A stretch of DNA of 64,000 bases from positions 248,001 to 312,000 of the forward strand of contig NZ_SCOM01000004.1 in assembly GCF_005508865.1 (NCBI RefSeq), read 5' to 3'. Source of the stretch: Pseudomonas sp. F(2018). GTDB taxonomy: Bacteria; Pseudomonadota; Gammaproteobacteria; Pseudomonadales; Pseudomonadaceae. Shown piece after piece: positions 44,827 to 53,045 of the stretch; the stretch's first letter is position 1, and each line of letters begins with the position of its first letter. The translations under genes were made by a program, and so were the position numbers. The notes under the pieces were generated by a model that made no database searches, was not told where the DNA came from, and was given only the letters and a program-made list of their open reading frames with translations.

Positions 44827-45584
44827 GCGCGTGGTTTCCAGCGGAAGAGGTGTTTTTCCAGGAGGCGGAAGCCGTAATCGAGGGTGAAACCGACCAGCCC
44901 GGTCACCACCACGCCGACCATTACGATGTCGATGCGCATCATCTGCCGGCTCAGCTCGATCAACTGGCCGAGGCCGCTGTCGGCGGCCAGCAACTCGGCA
45001 GCGACCAGGACCATCCAGGAGCGGCTGAGGCTGATGCGCAGGCCGGTGACTATGGGTGGTGCCGCGGCGGGGAAGGCCACGTCCTTGAGCAGGCTCCACA
45101 GCGGCAGGCGATACACCGCAGCCACATCGAAGTAGCTGCGCGGAATGCCCTTCACGCCCTCGCTGGTGGCCAGGGCTACCGGGAAGAACGCCGCCTTGAC
45201 CACGATGAGGATCTTGAAGGTCTCCTCGACGCCAAAGAACAGAATGAACATCGGGATCAGGGCGATGGAGGGGATCTGCCGCAGGGTGTGGAACAGTGGG
45301 GCGCAGTAAGCCTCCACCTGCTTCGACAGGGCCATGGCGGTGCCGAACAACAGGCCGCCGAGCGCACCTAGGGAAAAGCCTATGGCCAGGCGTGACAGGC
45401 TGTTCTGCAGGTGTTCGCGCAGCTCGCCGCTGCCCAGCAGCTCGACGAAGGCTTCGTAAACATGCAGCGGCGGCACCAGCAGCTGGGTCGGATACCAGCC
45501 GGCCTGTGCCACCAGGGCCCAGGCGATCAGCAAGGCCAGTGGCGAGGCGAACCAGCTCAGGCGGTTGAGTGAGGCGCTCAGCAT
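44823..45584 (-). CDS. ABC transporter permease, SsuC type (first subunit)
   Basis: 253 residues with six predicted helices and a coupling loop at SYFDVAAVYRLPLWSLLKDVAFP (given here only as the SYFDVAA to DVAFP span). GGAGGG stands just before the start, overlapping the end of the MFS gene, so translation is coupled. Its partner is the next permease. Together with the downstream ATPase it forms the inner-membrane importer of the sulfur island. Confidence 0.88.
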   Translation of the reverse strand: MLSASLNRLSWFASPLALLIAWALVAQAGWYPTQLLVPPLHVYEAFVELLGSGELREHLQNSLSRLAIGFSLGALGGLLFGTAMALSKQVEAYCAPLFHTLRQIPSIALIPMFILFFGVEETFKILIVVKAAFFPVALATSEGVKGIPRSYFDVAAVYRLPLWSLLKDVAFPAAAPPIVTGLRISLSRSWMVLVAAELLAADSGLGQLIELSRQMMRIDIVMVGVVVTGLVGFTLDYGFRLLEKHLFRWKPRA

Positions 45585-45585
45585 G

Positions 45586-46797
45586 TCATCCCTCCAATAT
45601 GCCAGCCGCGGGGACGCGACGTAGCTTGCGCAGCCAGCAGAAGCCGGCCACCAACAACAGCAGTGGAATCCAGGCGAGGAACAGGTTGCTCAGGCCGACC
45701 AGCTGGCTGATCACGCCGCCGAGCAGCGCGCCGGAAAAGCTGCCGAGCATGCCGGCCAGGTTGAACAGGCCGGAAATCTTGCTCTTGTCGGCGGCGTGCT
45801 CACCGAGCTGGGCCATGTTGACCAGGTGCACCAGCGAGGCTGCGGTGCTCAACAGCACGCCGCCGATGGCCAGCAACGCGTAGCCATGTGCGCGGCCGAG
45901 CAGCAGCAGGCCGAGCACCGCGGCGCTCAGCCCGGCGACATAGGCGAAGCGGCGGCCGATACGCTCTACCAGATAGCCGAGGCCGAACAGGCCAAGCACG
46001 GCGGCCAGGCCTTGCACCATCACCAGGCTGACCGCCTGGCTCTGCGAGAGCCCGGCAACGTCCATCGCCAGCAGAATGATGAAGGTGCCGAACAGCGCGC
46101 CGGTGGCGCCAGAGAGCATCTCGATCAGGCAGCTCTCGGCTATTTCCAGGTTCTGCAGCATGGCCAGTACCTGGCTGAACATGCTGCCGCTTTCGGCACC
46201 GACATCGAGGCTACTCGGCTCCACCTGTTCGGCTTCCCAGAAGCCCAGGCTGTAGACCGCCATGAGGCCGAAGCACAGGCCGATCACCACGAAACCGAGG
46301 GTGAAGCCGGTGCTGCCGCTGAGCCAGTTGCCCAGCAGCGGGCCGAGCAGGCCCATGCCCAGGGTCAGCGAGCCGCGGTACCAGCCGGCCTTGTCGTTGC
46401 CGATGCGCTTGAGCTGGCGCAGAAACGCGCTGTTCATGGCGACGATGCGGAAGGGGATGCACAGGCCGATCAGCAGGCGCGCCGCGGCCAGGTAGATCCA
46501 GCCGCCGAACAGCGGGATGGCCAGGTTCAGCAGCATGGGCCCCAGGCTGGCGAGGAAGTACACCCGGCGCGCGCCGAAGCGGGCGATGACGAAGCCGGCC
46601 GGCAGGGTCAGCAGCACCATGCCCAGCGATTCCATGGCCGAGATGATGCCGAGTTGCAGGGAATTGGCGCCTATCTCGATGGCGTACAGGGTGGTGATGA
46701 TCTTGGCCATGCCGATGGTGGCGCCACTGAAGGCGGCCAGCAGCATGAAGTTGGCCAGGAAGGCGCCGGGGCGCCCGCTGGCTTCAGATCGCGACAT
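45586..46797 (-). CDS. MFS transporter
   Basis: 403 residues with twelve predicted helices in two halves. The loop 2-3 motif is GFVIARFGARRVYFLASLG, a recognisable major-facilitator A-motif variant, and a related repeat occurs as GYLVERIGRRFAYVAGL. GGAGAAGG precedes the ATG, which lies inside the end of the upstream DszB-like gene (14-base overlap). Its place between desulfinase-like genes and the ABC permeases suggests export of a desulfurised product or uptake of the organosulfur compound; direction cannot be told. Confidence 0.88.
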   Translation of the reverse strand: MSRSEASGRPGAFLANFMLLAAFSGATIGMAKIITTLYAIEIGANSLQLGIISAMESLGMVLLTLPAGFVIARFGARRVYFLASLGPMLLNLAIPLFGGWIYLAAARLLIGLCIPFRIVAMNSAFLRQLKRIGNDKAGWYRGSLTLGMGLLGPLLGNWLSGSTGFTLGFVVIGLCFGLMAVYSLGFWEAEQVEPSSLDVGAESGSMFSQVLAMLQNLEIAESCLIEMLSGATGALFGTFIILLAMDVAGLSQSQAVSLVMVQGLAAVLGLFGLGYLVERIGRRFAYVAGLSAAVLGLLLLGRAHGYALLAIGGVLLSTAASLVHLVNMAQLGEHAADKSKISGLFNLAGMLGSFSGALLGGVISQLVGLSNLFLAWIPLLLLVAGFCWLRKLRRVPAAGILEG

Positions 46798-47836
46798 TGA
46801 CCTTCTCCAGCAGTTGTTCCAGCGGCTCGGCGGCTATCCATTGGCGCACGTCGAAACCGTGCGGGATGAAGTCCCAGCGCTGGAGGAAATCGGTGAGGTC
46901 CTGCAGCGCGCCGACGGAGCGTTCGGCCAGGTTGGTCTGCAGGCGCAGATGGGCATCCTCGCCATAGGCGCGGGCTACCCAGTACTCGCTGGTGTTGAGC
47001 TCGCGGGCGAGGAAACGGCGGGTCTCCTCGGGATGGGCCCAGGCCCACTGCTCGGCGCGCAGCACGGTATCGAGGATCAGCACGGCCGCCTCGAAGTGTT
47101 CATCGAACAGGTGCTGGTCGACGGTCAGGGTGCGTGGCGTGCCGATATTGGCGCGGATCAGCGGGTCCGGGTGCGAGCCGACATCCACCACCACGCGCAA
47201 ACCGAACTCGTTGGCCAGCTGCAGGCCATGGGCGCCCTTGACGAAGATCGCATCGATGTCGCCGCGCAGCAGGCCGATCAGCTCGTTGTTGCGCTGCGGG
47301 CGGTTGCGGCCGAGGGTGACCTGGGCGCCATGCACATGGTGCACCGGCTCATCGCTGTAGGTGCCGCCATAGGGGTAGTCGACCAGCTCCACGTCGGCGA
47401 CCCGCAGGCCTTCCAGCTTGAGGGCGTTTTCCAGACCGCGAATGGCCTGGGAGCGGGTGAAGTCGATCTGCACGTTGGCCCACTTGGGCACGCCGAAGCG
47501 GCGGTTGCGCAGGTCGCGGATGTCGCGGATCTGGCTGTCGTGGGTGGTGACGATCAGCTGCACCTCGTCGGCCCAGGACAGGCCGATTACCCGGGTCTCG
47601 CTGCCACGGGCGCGGGCCCAGATGGCCGGAATGTTGCCGCCATGGCGGACCGAGTTGTGCAGGTGCTGGTCGAAGTGTGCCTCGCGCACTTCGCGGTCCG
47701 AGGACTCGCGCAGTGCCTGAATGCGGGTGCCCAGCGGTCGGAAGGCCTGGGCCAGACGACCGGATTCAACGGCGATGCCGAGCCCTGTGGGTACCGGACT
47801 ATGGGTGTACCAGAGGGTATCGAGGGGTGTGCTCAT
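46784..47836 (-). CDS. DszB-like protein with Ser in place of the nucleophilic Cys
   Basis: 350 residues on a type-2 periplasmic-binding fold, but with no signal peptide: it starts MSTPLDTLWYTHSPVPTG. It aligns closely with its neighbour 47908-48963 (VRHGGNIPAIWAR and RVIGLSWADEVQLI are identical). His54 and Arg64 keep the 10-residue His-Arg-Gly-Gly spacing of the sulfinate desulfinase DszB, but the Cys of CPVP is Ser13 here. It has no Cys and only the initiator Met. It may be catalytically dead, a binding partner, or altered in chemistry. It would usually be called an SsuA-like ABC substrate-binding protein. Confidence 0.75.
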   Translation of the reverse strand: MSTPLDTLWYTHSPVPTGLGIAVESGRLAQAFRPLGTRIQALRESSDREVREAHFDQHLHNSVRHGGNIPAIWARARGSETRVIGLSWADEVQLIVTTHDSQIRDIRDLRNRRFGVPKWANVQIDFTRSQAIRGLENALKLEGLRVADVELVDYPYGGTYSDEPVHHVHGAQVTLGRNRPQRNNELIGLLRGDIDAIFVKGAHGLQLANEFGLRVVVDVGSHPDPLIRANIGTPRTLTVDQHLFDEHFEAAVLILDTVLRAEQWAWAHPEETRRFLARELNTSEYWVARAYGEDAHLRLQTNLAERSVGALQDLTDFLQRWDFIPHGFDVRQWIAAEPLEQLLEKVNVAI

Positions 47837-47907
47837 GAAATGTCCACGAAACGCTTGTTCGGATGTGCTCCGCACGGGCGCAGTGTTCGCCCGTGCGGAA
47901 CCACGAC

Positions 47908-48963
47908 TCAGCCGGCGCGCTGTGCCACTGTGCTGCGCAGGGTTTCCAGAGGGCGTGGGTCGATCCAGTCCTGGACCGAGAAGCTCTGCGGGATGAAGGC
48001 CCAGCGCTGGAGGAAGTCGGTGAAGTCCTGCAGGGCCACGATCGAGCGCTCGTCGAGGTTGGTACGCAGGCGCTGGTGAGCGTCCTCGCCGTAGGCCTGG
48101 GTTACCCAGTATTCGCTGCTGTTGGTCTCGCGGGCCAGGTAGCGGCGGGTGTCGTCTGGGTGGGTCCAGGCCCATTCCTCGGCGCGCAGCACCGAGCCGA
48201 GAATGCCGACCGCGGCATCGTAGTGCTGCTCCAGCAGGTTGGAGTCGACGCTCAGGGTGCGCGGCGTGCCGTTGTTGGCGCGGATCAGCGGTTCCGGATG
48301 CGAGCCGGTATCGATCACCGTGTGCAGGCCGAACTGCTGTGCCAGCTGTGCGGCATGGGCGCCCTTGAGGAAGATCGCGTCGACTTCGCCGCGCAGCAGG
48401 CCGACCAGCTCGGCGTTCTGCCCGCCACGGCGGCGGCCGCCGAAGGTGGAGGTGCCGCTGACCGTCTCTGCCGCTTCGTCACTGAAGGTGCCGCCGTGGG
48501 TGTAGTCGACCAACTCGACGTCCTTGACCTCCAGACCGTCCAGCTTGAGGGCGTTTTCCAGGCCACGGATGGCCTGGGCGCGGGTGAAGTCGATCTGCGC
48601 GTTGGCCCAGTTCGGCAAGCCGAACTTGCGCCCCTTGAGATCCTTGGCGGATTTGATACCACTGTCCGGCAGGCTGAGGATCAGCTGTACCTCGTCGGCC
48701 CAGGACAGGCCGATCACCCGGGTGTCGCGGCCACTGGCACGGGCCCAGATGGCCGGGATGTTGCCGCCGTGGCGTACCGAGTTCTGCAGGGTATGGTCGA
48801 AGTGCGATTCACGCACCGCCTGGTTGGCCGACTCGCGCAGCGACTTGATGGCGGTGCCCTGGGCGCCCAGGGTTTCTTCCAGCCAGCCTTTCTGCACGGC
48901 AATGCCGAGGCCGGTCGGTACCGGGCAGCGGGTGTACCAGAGGGTATCGAGTGGTTGACTCAT
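47908..48963 (-). CDS. DszB-like putative sulfinate desulfinase
   Basis: 351 residues, cytoplasmic (no signal peptide). DszB of Rhodococcus cleaves 2-hydroxybiphenyl-2-sulfinate to sulfite using Cys27, His60 and Arg70 (established, from memory). Here YTRCPVPTG gives Cys13, RESHFDHTLQNSVRHGGN gives His54 and Arg64, with the same 10-residue His-to-Arg spacing. Cys13 is the only Cys of the protein and the start Met its only Met, which fits both catalysis and production under sulfur limitation. AAGGAAC lies 8 bases before the ATG. It follows an LLM monooxygenase gene by 17 bases, a natural oxygenase-desulfinase pair. Substrate unknown. Confidence 0.78.
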   Translation of the reverse strand: MSQPLDTLWYTRCPVPTGLGIAVQKGWLEETLGAQGTAIKSLRESANQAVRESHFDHTLQNSVRHGGNIPAIWARASGRDTRVIGLSWADEVQLILSLPDSGIKSAKDLKGRKFGLPNWANAQIDFTRAQAIRGLENALKLDGLEVKDVELVDYTHGGTFSDEAAETVSGTSTFGGRRRGGQNAELVGLLRGEVDAIFLKGAHAAQLAQQFGLHTVIDTGSHPEPLIRANNGTPRTLSVDSNLLEQHYDAAVGILGSVLRAEEWAWTHPDDTRRYLARETNSSEYWVTQAYGEDAHQRLRTNLDERSIVALQDFTDFLQRWAFIPQSFSVQDWIDPRPLETLRSTVAQRAG

Positions 48964-48980
48964 GGTGCGGTTCCTTGCAG

Positions 48981-50147
48981 TCAGGCGCTGGCTTGCAGCG
49001 CGGCGGTGGGGGCTTGGCTCTGTGCCGGTTTGGCGTGCACCAGCGGCAGGACTTCCTGGCCGATGCGCAGGGCTTCTTCGAGGTGCGGATTGCCGGCCAG
49101 GATGAAGGTCGAGAAGCCGGCATCGCGGTATTCGGCGAGGCGCTCGGCGATGTTCTCGTGGCTGCCGACCAGGCCCACGGTCGGTCCCGGCTTGGCCTTG
49201 CCGAAACCGGCCCAGAGGTTCGGGCCGAGGACCAGGTCTTCGAAGCGGTCGCTGTTCTGGTGGTAGGCGTTCTGCCGCGCCGCACCCACCGAGTCGGAGC
49301 CGGTGGCGAAGTGCTTTATGGCGGCGCTGGTGCGCGCGTCGATGCGTTCGTACTGGCGGCGCAGTTCGCTCCAGGCGGCCTCTTCGGTTTCGCGGGCGAA
49401 CAGGTCGATGCGGATGCCGAAGCGCACGCTGCGGCCCTGCTTGTCGGCCAGCTCGCGCACGCGTTCGAGGTGCGGCTTGAGCTTGTCGATCGGCTCGGCC
49501 CAGTTCAGGTAGACGTCGGCATGCTTCGCCGCTACGTCCAGGGCGGCATCGGAGAAGCCGGAGAAGTACACGCCGGGCTTGCGCTCATGCTTCAGGCCGA
49601 GCGGCAGCGCGCCGTTCTCCAGCTGGTAGATGTCGCCCTGGTAGCTGAACTGCTCGTTGCTCCACAGGCCATCGATGATGTCGAGGAATTCGCCGGTGCG
49701 CTGGTAGCGCTTGTCGTGCTCGAGGAAGTCGCCGTTGGCGCGCTGGCTGGCCGGGTTGCCGCCGGTGATGATGTTCCACTCCAGGCGGCCACGGCTGAGG
49801 TTCTGCAGGATCGCTGCCTGCTGCGCGGCATAGGCCGGCAGGGTCCAGGTGGCCTGGAAGGCGATCAGGAACTTGATCCTGCGGGTCTCACGAGCGAGGG
49901 CGGCGGCGGCGATCCACGGCTCGGGGCCGGTCGGCAGCAAGGCGCCCTCGAAGCCGGCGAGTTCGGCGGCCTTGGCCACCTGGGCGACATAGTCGATGTA
50001 AGTGAAGCCGTCCGGCTCGCCGTTGGGCAGGCGCCCCGGGGCGATGTTGCCCGGGCGGTGCACGGCGGCGCCGCGGTTGTTCTTGTCGGTGGCCAGGTAG
50101 GGACCATCGCTACCCAGCGGTAAACGCCAGAAAAATTCGGTGCTCAT
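48981..50147 (-). CDS. SsuD-related LLM-class FMNH2-dependent monooxygenase
   Basis: 388 residues of the bacterial luciferase-like TIM-barrel family nearest SsuD (MSTEFFWRLPLGSDGPYL, GRLEWNIITGGNP, FSGFSDAALDVA, SDSVGAARQNAYH, LGPNLWAGFG, AGNPHLEEALRIG). These enzymes use reduced FMN from a separate reductase to oxidise organosulfur compounds. Compared from memory with E. coli SsuD, Trp196 is kept (YLNWAEP), Cys54 is missing and His228 is Asp (FGIRIDLF), so the substrate probably differs. It contains no Cys and one Met. First gene of the seven-gene operon under the sigma-54 promoter at 50215-50230. Confidence 0.88.
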   Translation of the reverse strand: MSTEFFWRLPLGSDGPYLATDKNNRGAAVHRPGNIAPGRLPNGEPDGFTYIDYVAQVAKAAELAGFEGALLPTGPEPWIAAAALARETRRIKFLIAFQATWTLPAYAAQQAAILQNLSRGRLEWNIITGGNPASQRANGDFLEHDKRYQRTGEFLDIIDGLWSNEQFSYQGDIYQLENGALPLGLKHERKPGVYFSGFSDAALDVAAKHADVYLNWAEPIDKLKPHLERVRELADKQGRSVRFGIRIDLFARETEEAAWSELRRQYERIDARTSAAIKHFATGSDSVGAARQNAYHQNSDRFEDLVLGPNLWAGFGKAKPGPTVGLVGSHENIAERLAEYRDAGFSTFILAGNPHLEEALRIGQEVLPLVHAKPAQSQAPTAALQASA

Positions 50148-50214
50148 GGCAGTGTTCCATTGGCTGCGTCGAGGAAGCCCGCCGCATGCTGCGACCGGGG
50201 TTGCAGGGGCTTGA

Positions 50215-50230
50215 GCAAGGCCTGTGCCGA
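50215..50230 (-). promoter_or_regulatory. Sigma-54 (-24/-12) promoter for the LLM-DszB-MFS-ABC operon
   Basis: Reads TCGGCACAGGCCTTGC on the minus strand, against TTGGCACG-N4-TTGC. The GG and GC are exactly 10 bases apart. Expected start about 50203, giving a leader of about 55 bases. Confidence 0.7.
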
Positions 50231-50292
50231 AAGGCTGAAATCCAGTGGTGGCAGGGCCTGCAGCGATTTTTGGTGGGTCTTGCTGGAGGTGA

Positions 50293-50342
50293 TTGCTGGT
50301 GCAGCAACACTTGCCCAGCACTGGCTGCTGGGGGTGCAGCAG
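50293..50342. promoter_or_regulatory. Candidate enhancer (activator) sites shared by divergent sigma-54 promoters
   Basis: TTGCTG-GTG-CAGCAA (50293-50307), CCCAGCA-N5-TGCTGGG (50314-50332) and CTGCTG-N6-CAGCAG (50325-50342) lie 60-125 bases from both promoters. The last matches TTGCTG-N6-CAGCAA at 58881-58898 near the other operon. Confidence 0.55.
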
Positions 50343-50414
50343 ATTCCGCTGGAGAAGGGCTGGAAAGTGCTTGGTGTGATGATTAACTCATTGAAAATCA
50401 ATGGATTTTTATGG

Positions 50415-50430
50415 TGGCACAAGTCCTGCT
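50415..50430 (+). promoter_or_regulatory. Sigma-54 (-24/-12) promoter for the class II aldolase gene
   Basis: TGGCACAAGTCCTGCT has a perfect -24 TGGCAC and GC 10 bases after GG. The gene starts 65 bases downstream. Confidence 0.68.
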
Positions 50431-50495
50431 GAGGAGAGGTCAGTGCCGTGCCGAGAACGCGCGGTCGCCATCATCGACCCCCAGGAGCTTCAGCC

Positions 50496-51230
50496 ATGAC
50501 CGCCAGCCTCACCGCCACCCAACTCAGCCAGCTCGAACAGGCCAAGCGTGATTTCGCCAAGGCCTTCCGCGTGCTCAAGGAGACCCGCACGCTGACCGCC
50601 ACCAACACCTACCAGGCCTATGTGCGAGTGCCCGACAGCGATCTGGTGATCGCCCTGCACGCTCCAGGCCCCTGGGCCGATGACCAGGAGATCCGCGCCG
50701 TGGTTGCCAGCTACAGCGGCCAGGTGGTGCTGGACGAGACCGCCGCAGGCAGCTCGCCGCTCAGCGGCAGCAAGGCCGGCGGCAACGGCCAGCGCTATGC
50801 CGGGGTGTTCCAGAAGCGCCCCGAGGTCAATGTGGTGATCCACGTGCACACGCCGTACCTAGGCGGTTGGGCCAGTGCCCACCGGGTGCTGCCGATCCGC
50901 TATGCGGCCTCCCAGCGAGTGACCCTGGCCCGCGAGCTGCCGATCTACATCGACCGCCGTCAGCCGGAACACGCCTTCATCGTCGAGAAGATCGAGGAGA
51001 ACCCGCATACCCCGGCGATTCTCGAGGCCAATGGTGGCGCCACCTTCTGGGGTGAGAGCGTGCTGCAGGCGTCCAAGCTGATCCTGCTGATCGAAGAGGG
51101 CGCCTACTTCCAGGGCCTCGCCGAACTGTTCGGCGGCTCCAAGGAGTTCGGCCCCGGTGTGCTGGAGCAGCAGTGGAAGATGACCGGCCTGTGGGCCCAG
51201 GGACAGAAGCTGCTCGAAGCGGTGGCCTGA
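50496..51230 (+). CDS. Class II aldolase/adducin family protein
   Basis: 244 residues. The zinc-binding HVHTPY (about residues 114-119) and the AILEANGGATFWGES region are typical of fuculose-phosphate-aldolase-like class II aldolases and related decarboxylases. AGGAG precedes the ATG. It has no Cys and two Met. It is the only plus-strand gene inside the sulfur island and has its own sigma-54 promoter, so it probably processes the carbon skeleton or an intermediate. Possible reactions are aldol cleavage, decarboxylation or dehydration; none can be chosen from sequence. Confidence 0.85.
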   Translation: MTASLTATQLSQLEQAKRDFAKAFRVLKETRTLTATNTYQAYVRVPDSDLVIALHAPGPWADDQEIRAVVASYSGQVVLDETAAGSSPLSGSKAGGNGQRYAGVFQKRPEVNVVIHVHTPYLGGWASAHRVLPIRYAASQRVTLARELPIYIDRRQPEHAFIVEKIEENPHTPAILEANGGATFWGESVLQASKLILLIEEGAYFQGLAELFGGSKEFGPGVLEQQWKMTGLWAQGQKLLEAVA

Positions 51231-51269
51231 GCCGAGATGGCAGGCCGCCACGGCGGTCTGCGCAAGTGA

Positions 51270-51300
51270 CGAGCCCGAATGCGTGGCGCATTCGGGCTCG
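51270..51300. terminator. Bidirectional hairpin between aldolase and nitroreductase genes
   Basis: CGAGCCCGAATGCG (51270-51283), loop TGG, CGCATTCGGGCTCG (51287-51300): perfect 14-bp arms between convergent genes; T tracts are short. Confidence 0.8.
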
Positions 51301-51306
51301 ATCGTT

Positions 51307-51906
51307 TCAGGCGCTGGCGAAGCTGAAGCGGCCCTCGGCCACCAGGCTTGCCAGCGGCTGGCGCTGGGTCGGTTGTTCGCGGGCGCGCAGGTCGTCGGGC
51401 AGCTCGGCGGCATCGCCGCGGCGGCCGATGGCGATGGCCAGCTCGACCTGGTAGCCGTCCGGCACGCCCAGTTCGCTGCGCGCCCGCTCGCGGTCGAAAC
51501 CGCCGATGGCATGGCTGCTCCAGCCGCTGTGCTGGGCCTGCAGGGCCAGGCTGGCCCAGGCCGCGCCGCTGTCCAGGGAATGGCTGAGCAGCAGGCTGTC
51601 CTCGCTGGCGCCGGGGCGGCGGTGGTGGGTGCGCGAGATCAGGATCACCAGCGCGGCCGCCTTGGCCGCCCAGCGCCGGTTGTTCTCGCCGAGCAGGCCG
51701 AACAGGCTCGCCCAGCTGGGCGAACCGTTGAGCGCATAGACGAAGCGCCAGGGTTGGGCGTTGTTGGCCGAGGGCGCCCAGCGCGCGGCCTCGAAGAGGG
51801 CGAACAGCTCCTGCTCGGCGATCGCCTCGCCGGTGAAGGCGCGTGGCGACCAGCGTTCGAGGAACTGCAGATGGATGGCGTATTCGGTCTGGCGGGATGT
51901 GCTCAT
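51307..51906 (-). CDS. Nitroreductase family flavoprotein
   Basis: 199 residues with the family's FMN-binding start (LERWSPRAFTGEAI) and AARWAPSANNAQPWRFVYA, plus the later GLLGENNRRW region. One Met, no Cys. Last gene of the six-gene minus-strand operon that begins with the TonB receptor. Nitroreductases reduce flavins or quinone-like compounds with NAD(P)H, so it may supply FMNH2 to the LLM monooxygenases, for which no SsuE-type reductase gene is seen nearby. That role is inference. Confidence 0.85.
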   Translation of the reverse strand: MSTSRQTEYAIHLQFLERWSPRAFTGEAIAEQELFALFEAARWAPSANNAQPWRFVYALNGSPSWASLFGLLGENNRRWAAKAAALVILISRTHHRRPGASEDSLLLSHSLDSGAAWASLALQAQHSGWSSHAIGGFDRERARSELGVPDGYQVELAIAIGRRGDAAELPDDLRAREQPTQRQPLASLVAEGRFSFASA

Positions 51907-51931
51907 ATCGTTGTCTCGTACGGGTGGATAT

Positions 51932-52993
51932 CTACAGGCCGGCCTGCCGCTGGCGTTCGCGCAGGGCCAGGGCGGCCTCCAGGGGACGGCGGTCGACCCA
52001 GTCGTGCAGGTCGAAGTCGCGTTCGAGGAAGCCGTATAGCCAGAGCGCCTGCTTCTGCTCGGCGAACAGTGCCAGGCGCTCGGCGGAGAGGTCCGGGTGC
52101 AGGCTGCGGTGGAAGTCGTTGCGATAGGCGGTGGCTACTCCCGCGGCGCTGCCGACGGTCTCGCCCTGCAGAACGGCGCGCACGGCGTCGGGGTTGTCGG
52201 CGGCCCAGTCGGCGGCGCGCAGGGTCTCGGCGAGGAAGCGCACCAGCAGGTCGTAGTGCTGGTCGATCAGGCTCTGGTGCACGGTGATCGGTCGCGGCGT
52301 GCCGTTGTTGGTGCGCAGATGGGCAGAGGGCAGGGCATCCAGATCGATGCCGACCACCACCCCGGCGGCACGCGCCGCATCCACCGCCGCAGCGCCTTTG
52401 ACATAGACCGCATCGACCCGGCCGGCGGCCAGCTGCTCGATGCCGGCCCACAGCTGGCGCGGCCCGTTCTGCCCGCGCTGGCCGTGGCCGGAGGGCACCT
52501 CGACCAGGGTCACGTCGTGCAGGCCGAGCCCGGCGCTGGCCAGCGCGCCGCGATAGCCCTGCAGCGACATGCCGCGGGCGATACTGGAGCCGCGGGCGTG
52601 GCTGGGCAGCGGATGGTCGATCCACTGCGGCAGCGCCAGGCGCTTGCCGGCGAGGTCGGCGGCGCTGCGGATGCCGGACTCCGGGCGCACCAGGATCACC
52701 TGCCACTCGTCGATCCAGGTCAGGCCGATCAGACGGGTCGGCGCGCCTTGGGCGCGGGCGGCGAAGGCGAGGATGTTGCCGCCTTCGCGAATCAGCTCCG
52801 GCAGCTGATGGTCGTAGTGGTGCTGGCCGAGGTCGGGGTTGTCCTGCAGGGTCTCGATGGCGATACCGTCGTCGGCGAAGGCCTGCTGCAGCCAGCCGAG
52901 TCTGTACGCCAGGCCGGTGGCGGTCGGCACCGGGCAGCGGGTGAACCAGAGCCTGTCGAGGCTGGGCGTTGGGCGAGGCGAAGACTGTGGCAT
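51932..52993 (-). CDS. DszB-like putative sulfinate desulfinase (second Cys-type)
   Basis: 353 residues without a signal peptide. LWFTRCPVPTATG gives Cys20, the only Cys. QHHYDHQLPELIREGGN gives His59 and Arg69, again 10 residues apart as in DszB. It is more distant from the two other copies (extra N-terminal residues and different central region, PLPSHARGSSIARG). Two Met in all. GGAG stands 9 bases before the ATG. It lies 52 bases after an LLM monooxygenase gene, repeating the oxygenase-desulfinase pairing of the other operon. An SsuA-like binding protein is the alternative name, weakened by the missing signal. Confidence 0.76.
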   Translation of the reverse strand: MPQSSPRPTPSLDRLWFTRCPVPTATGLAYRLGWLQQAFADDGIAIETLQDNPDLGQHHYDHQLPELIREGGNILAFAARAQGAPTRLIGLTWIDEWQVILVRPESGIRSAADLAGKRLALPQWIDHPLPSHARGSSIARGMSLQGYRGALASAGLGLHDVTLVEVPSGHGQRGQNGPRQLWAGIEQLAAGRVDAVYVKGAAAVDAARAAGVVVGIDLDALPSAHLRTNNGTPRPITVHQSLIDQHYDLLVRFLAETLRAADWAADNPDAVRAVLQGETVGSAAGVATAYRNDFHRSLHPDLSAERLALFAEQKQALWLYGFLERDFDLHDWVDRRPLEAALALRERQRQAGL

Positions 52994-53045
52994 GGGCGGC
53001 TCCAGAAGCTGGGCGGCGCGCCGGGGCCCGGCGGCCGCGGTGGGA

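Larger units (their letters stand above)
50148..50495. other. Divergent control region of the sulfur island (no gene)
   Basis: The 348 bases between the LLM monooxygenase gene and the class II aldolase gene contain no coding frame I trust. They hold two opposed sigma-54 promoters and, between them, palindromic candidate activator sites. Confidence 0.7.

Noticed and set aside
46784..53000. Calling the three DszB-like proteins ordinary SsuA-type periplasmic binding proteins
   Set aside because: They lack any N-terminal signal peptide and keep DszB-like His/Arg spacing, while a true exported binding protein is encoded at 55245-56324. The fold is shared, so the label cannot be fully excluded.
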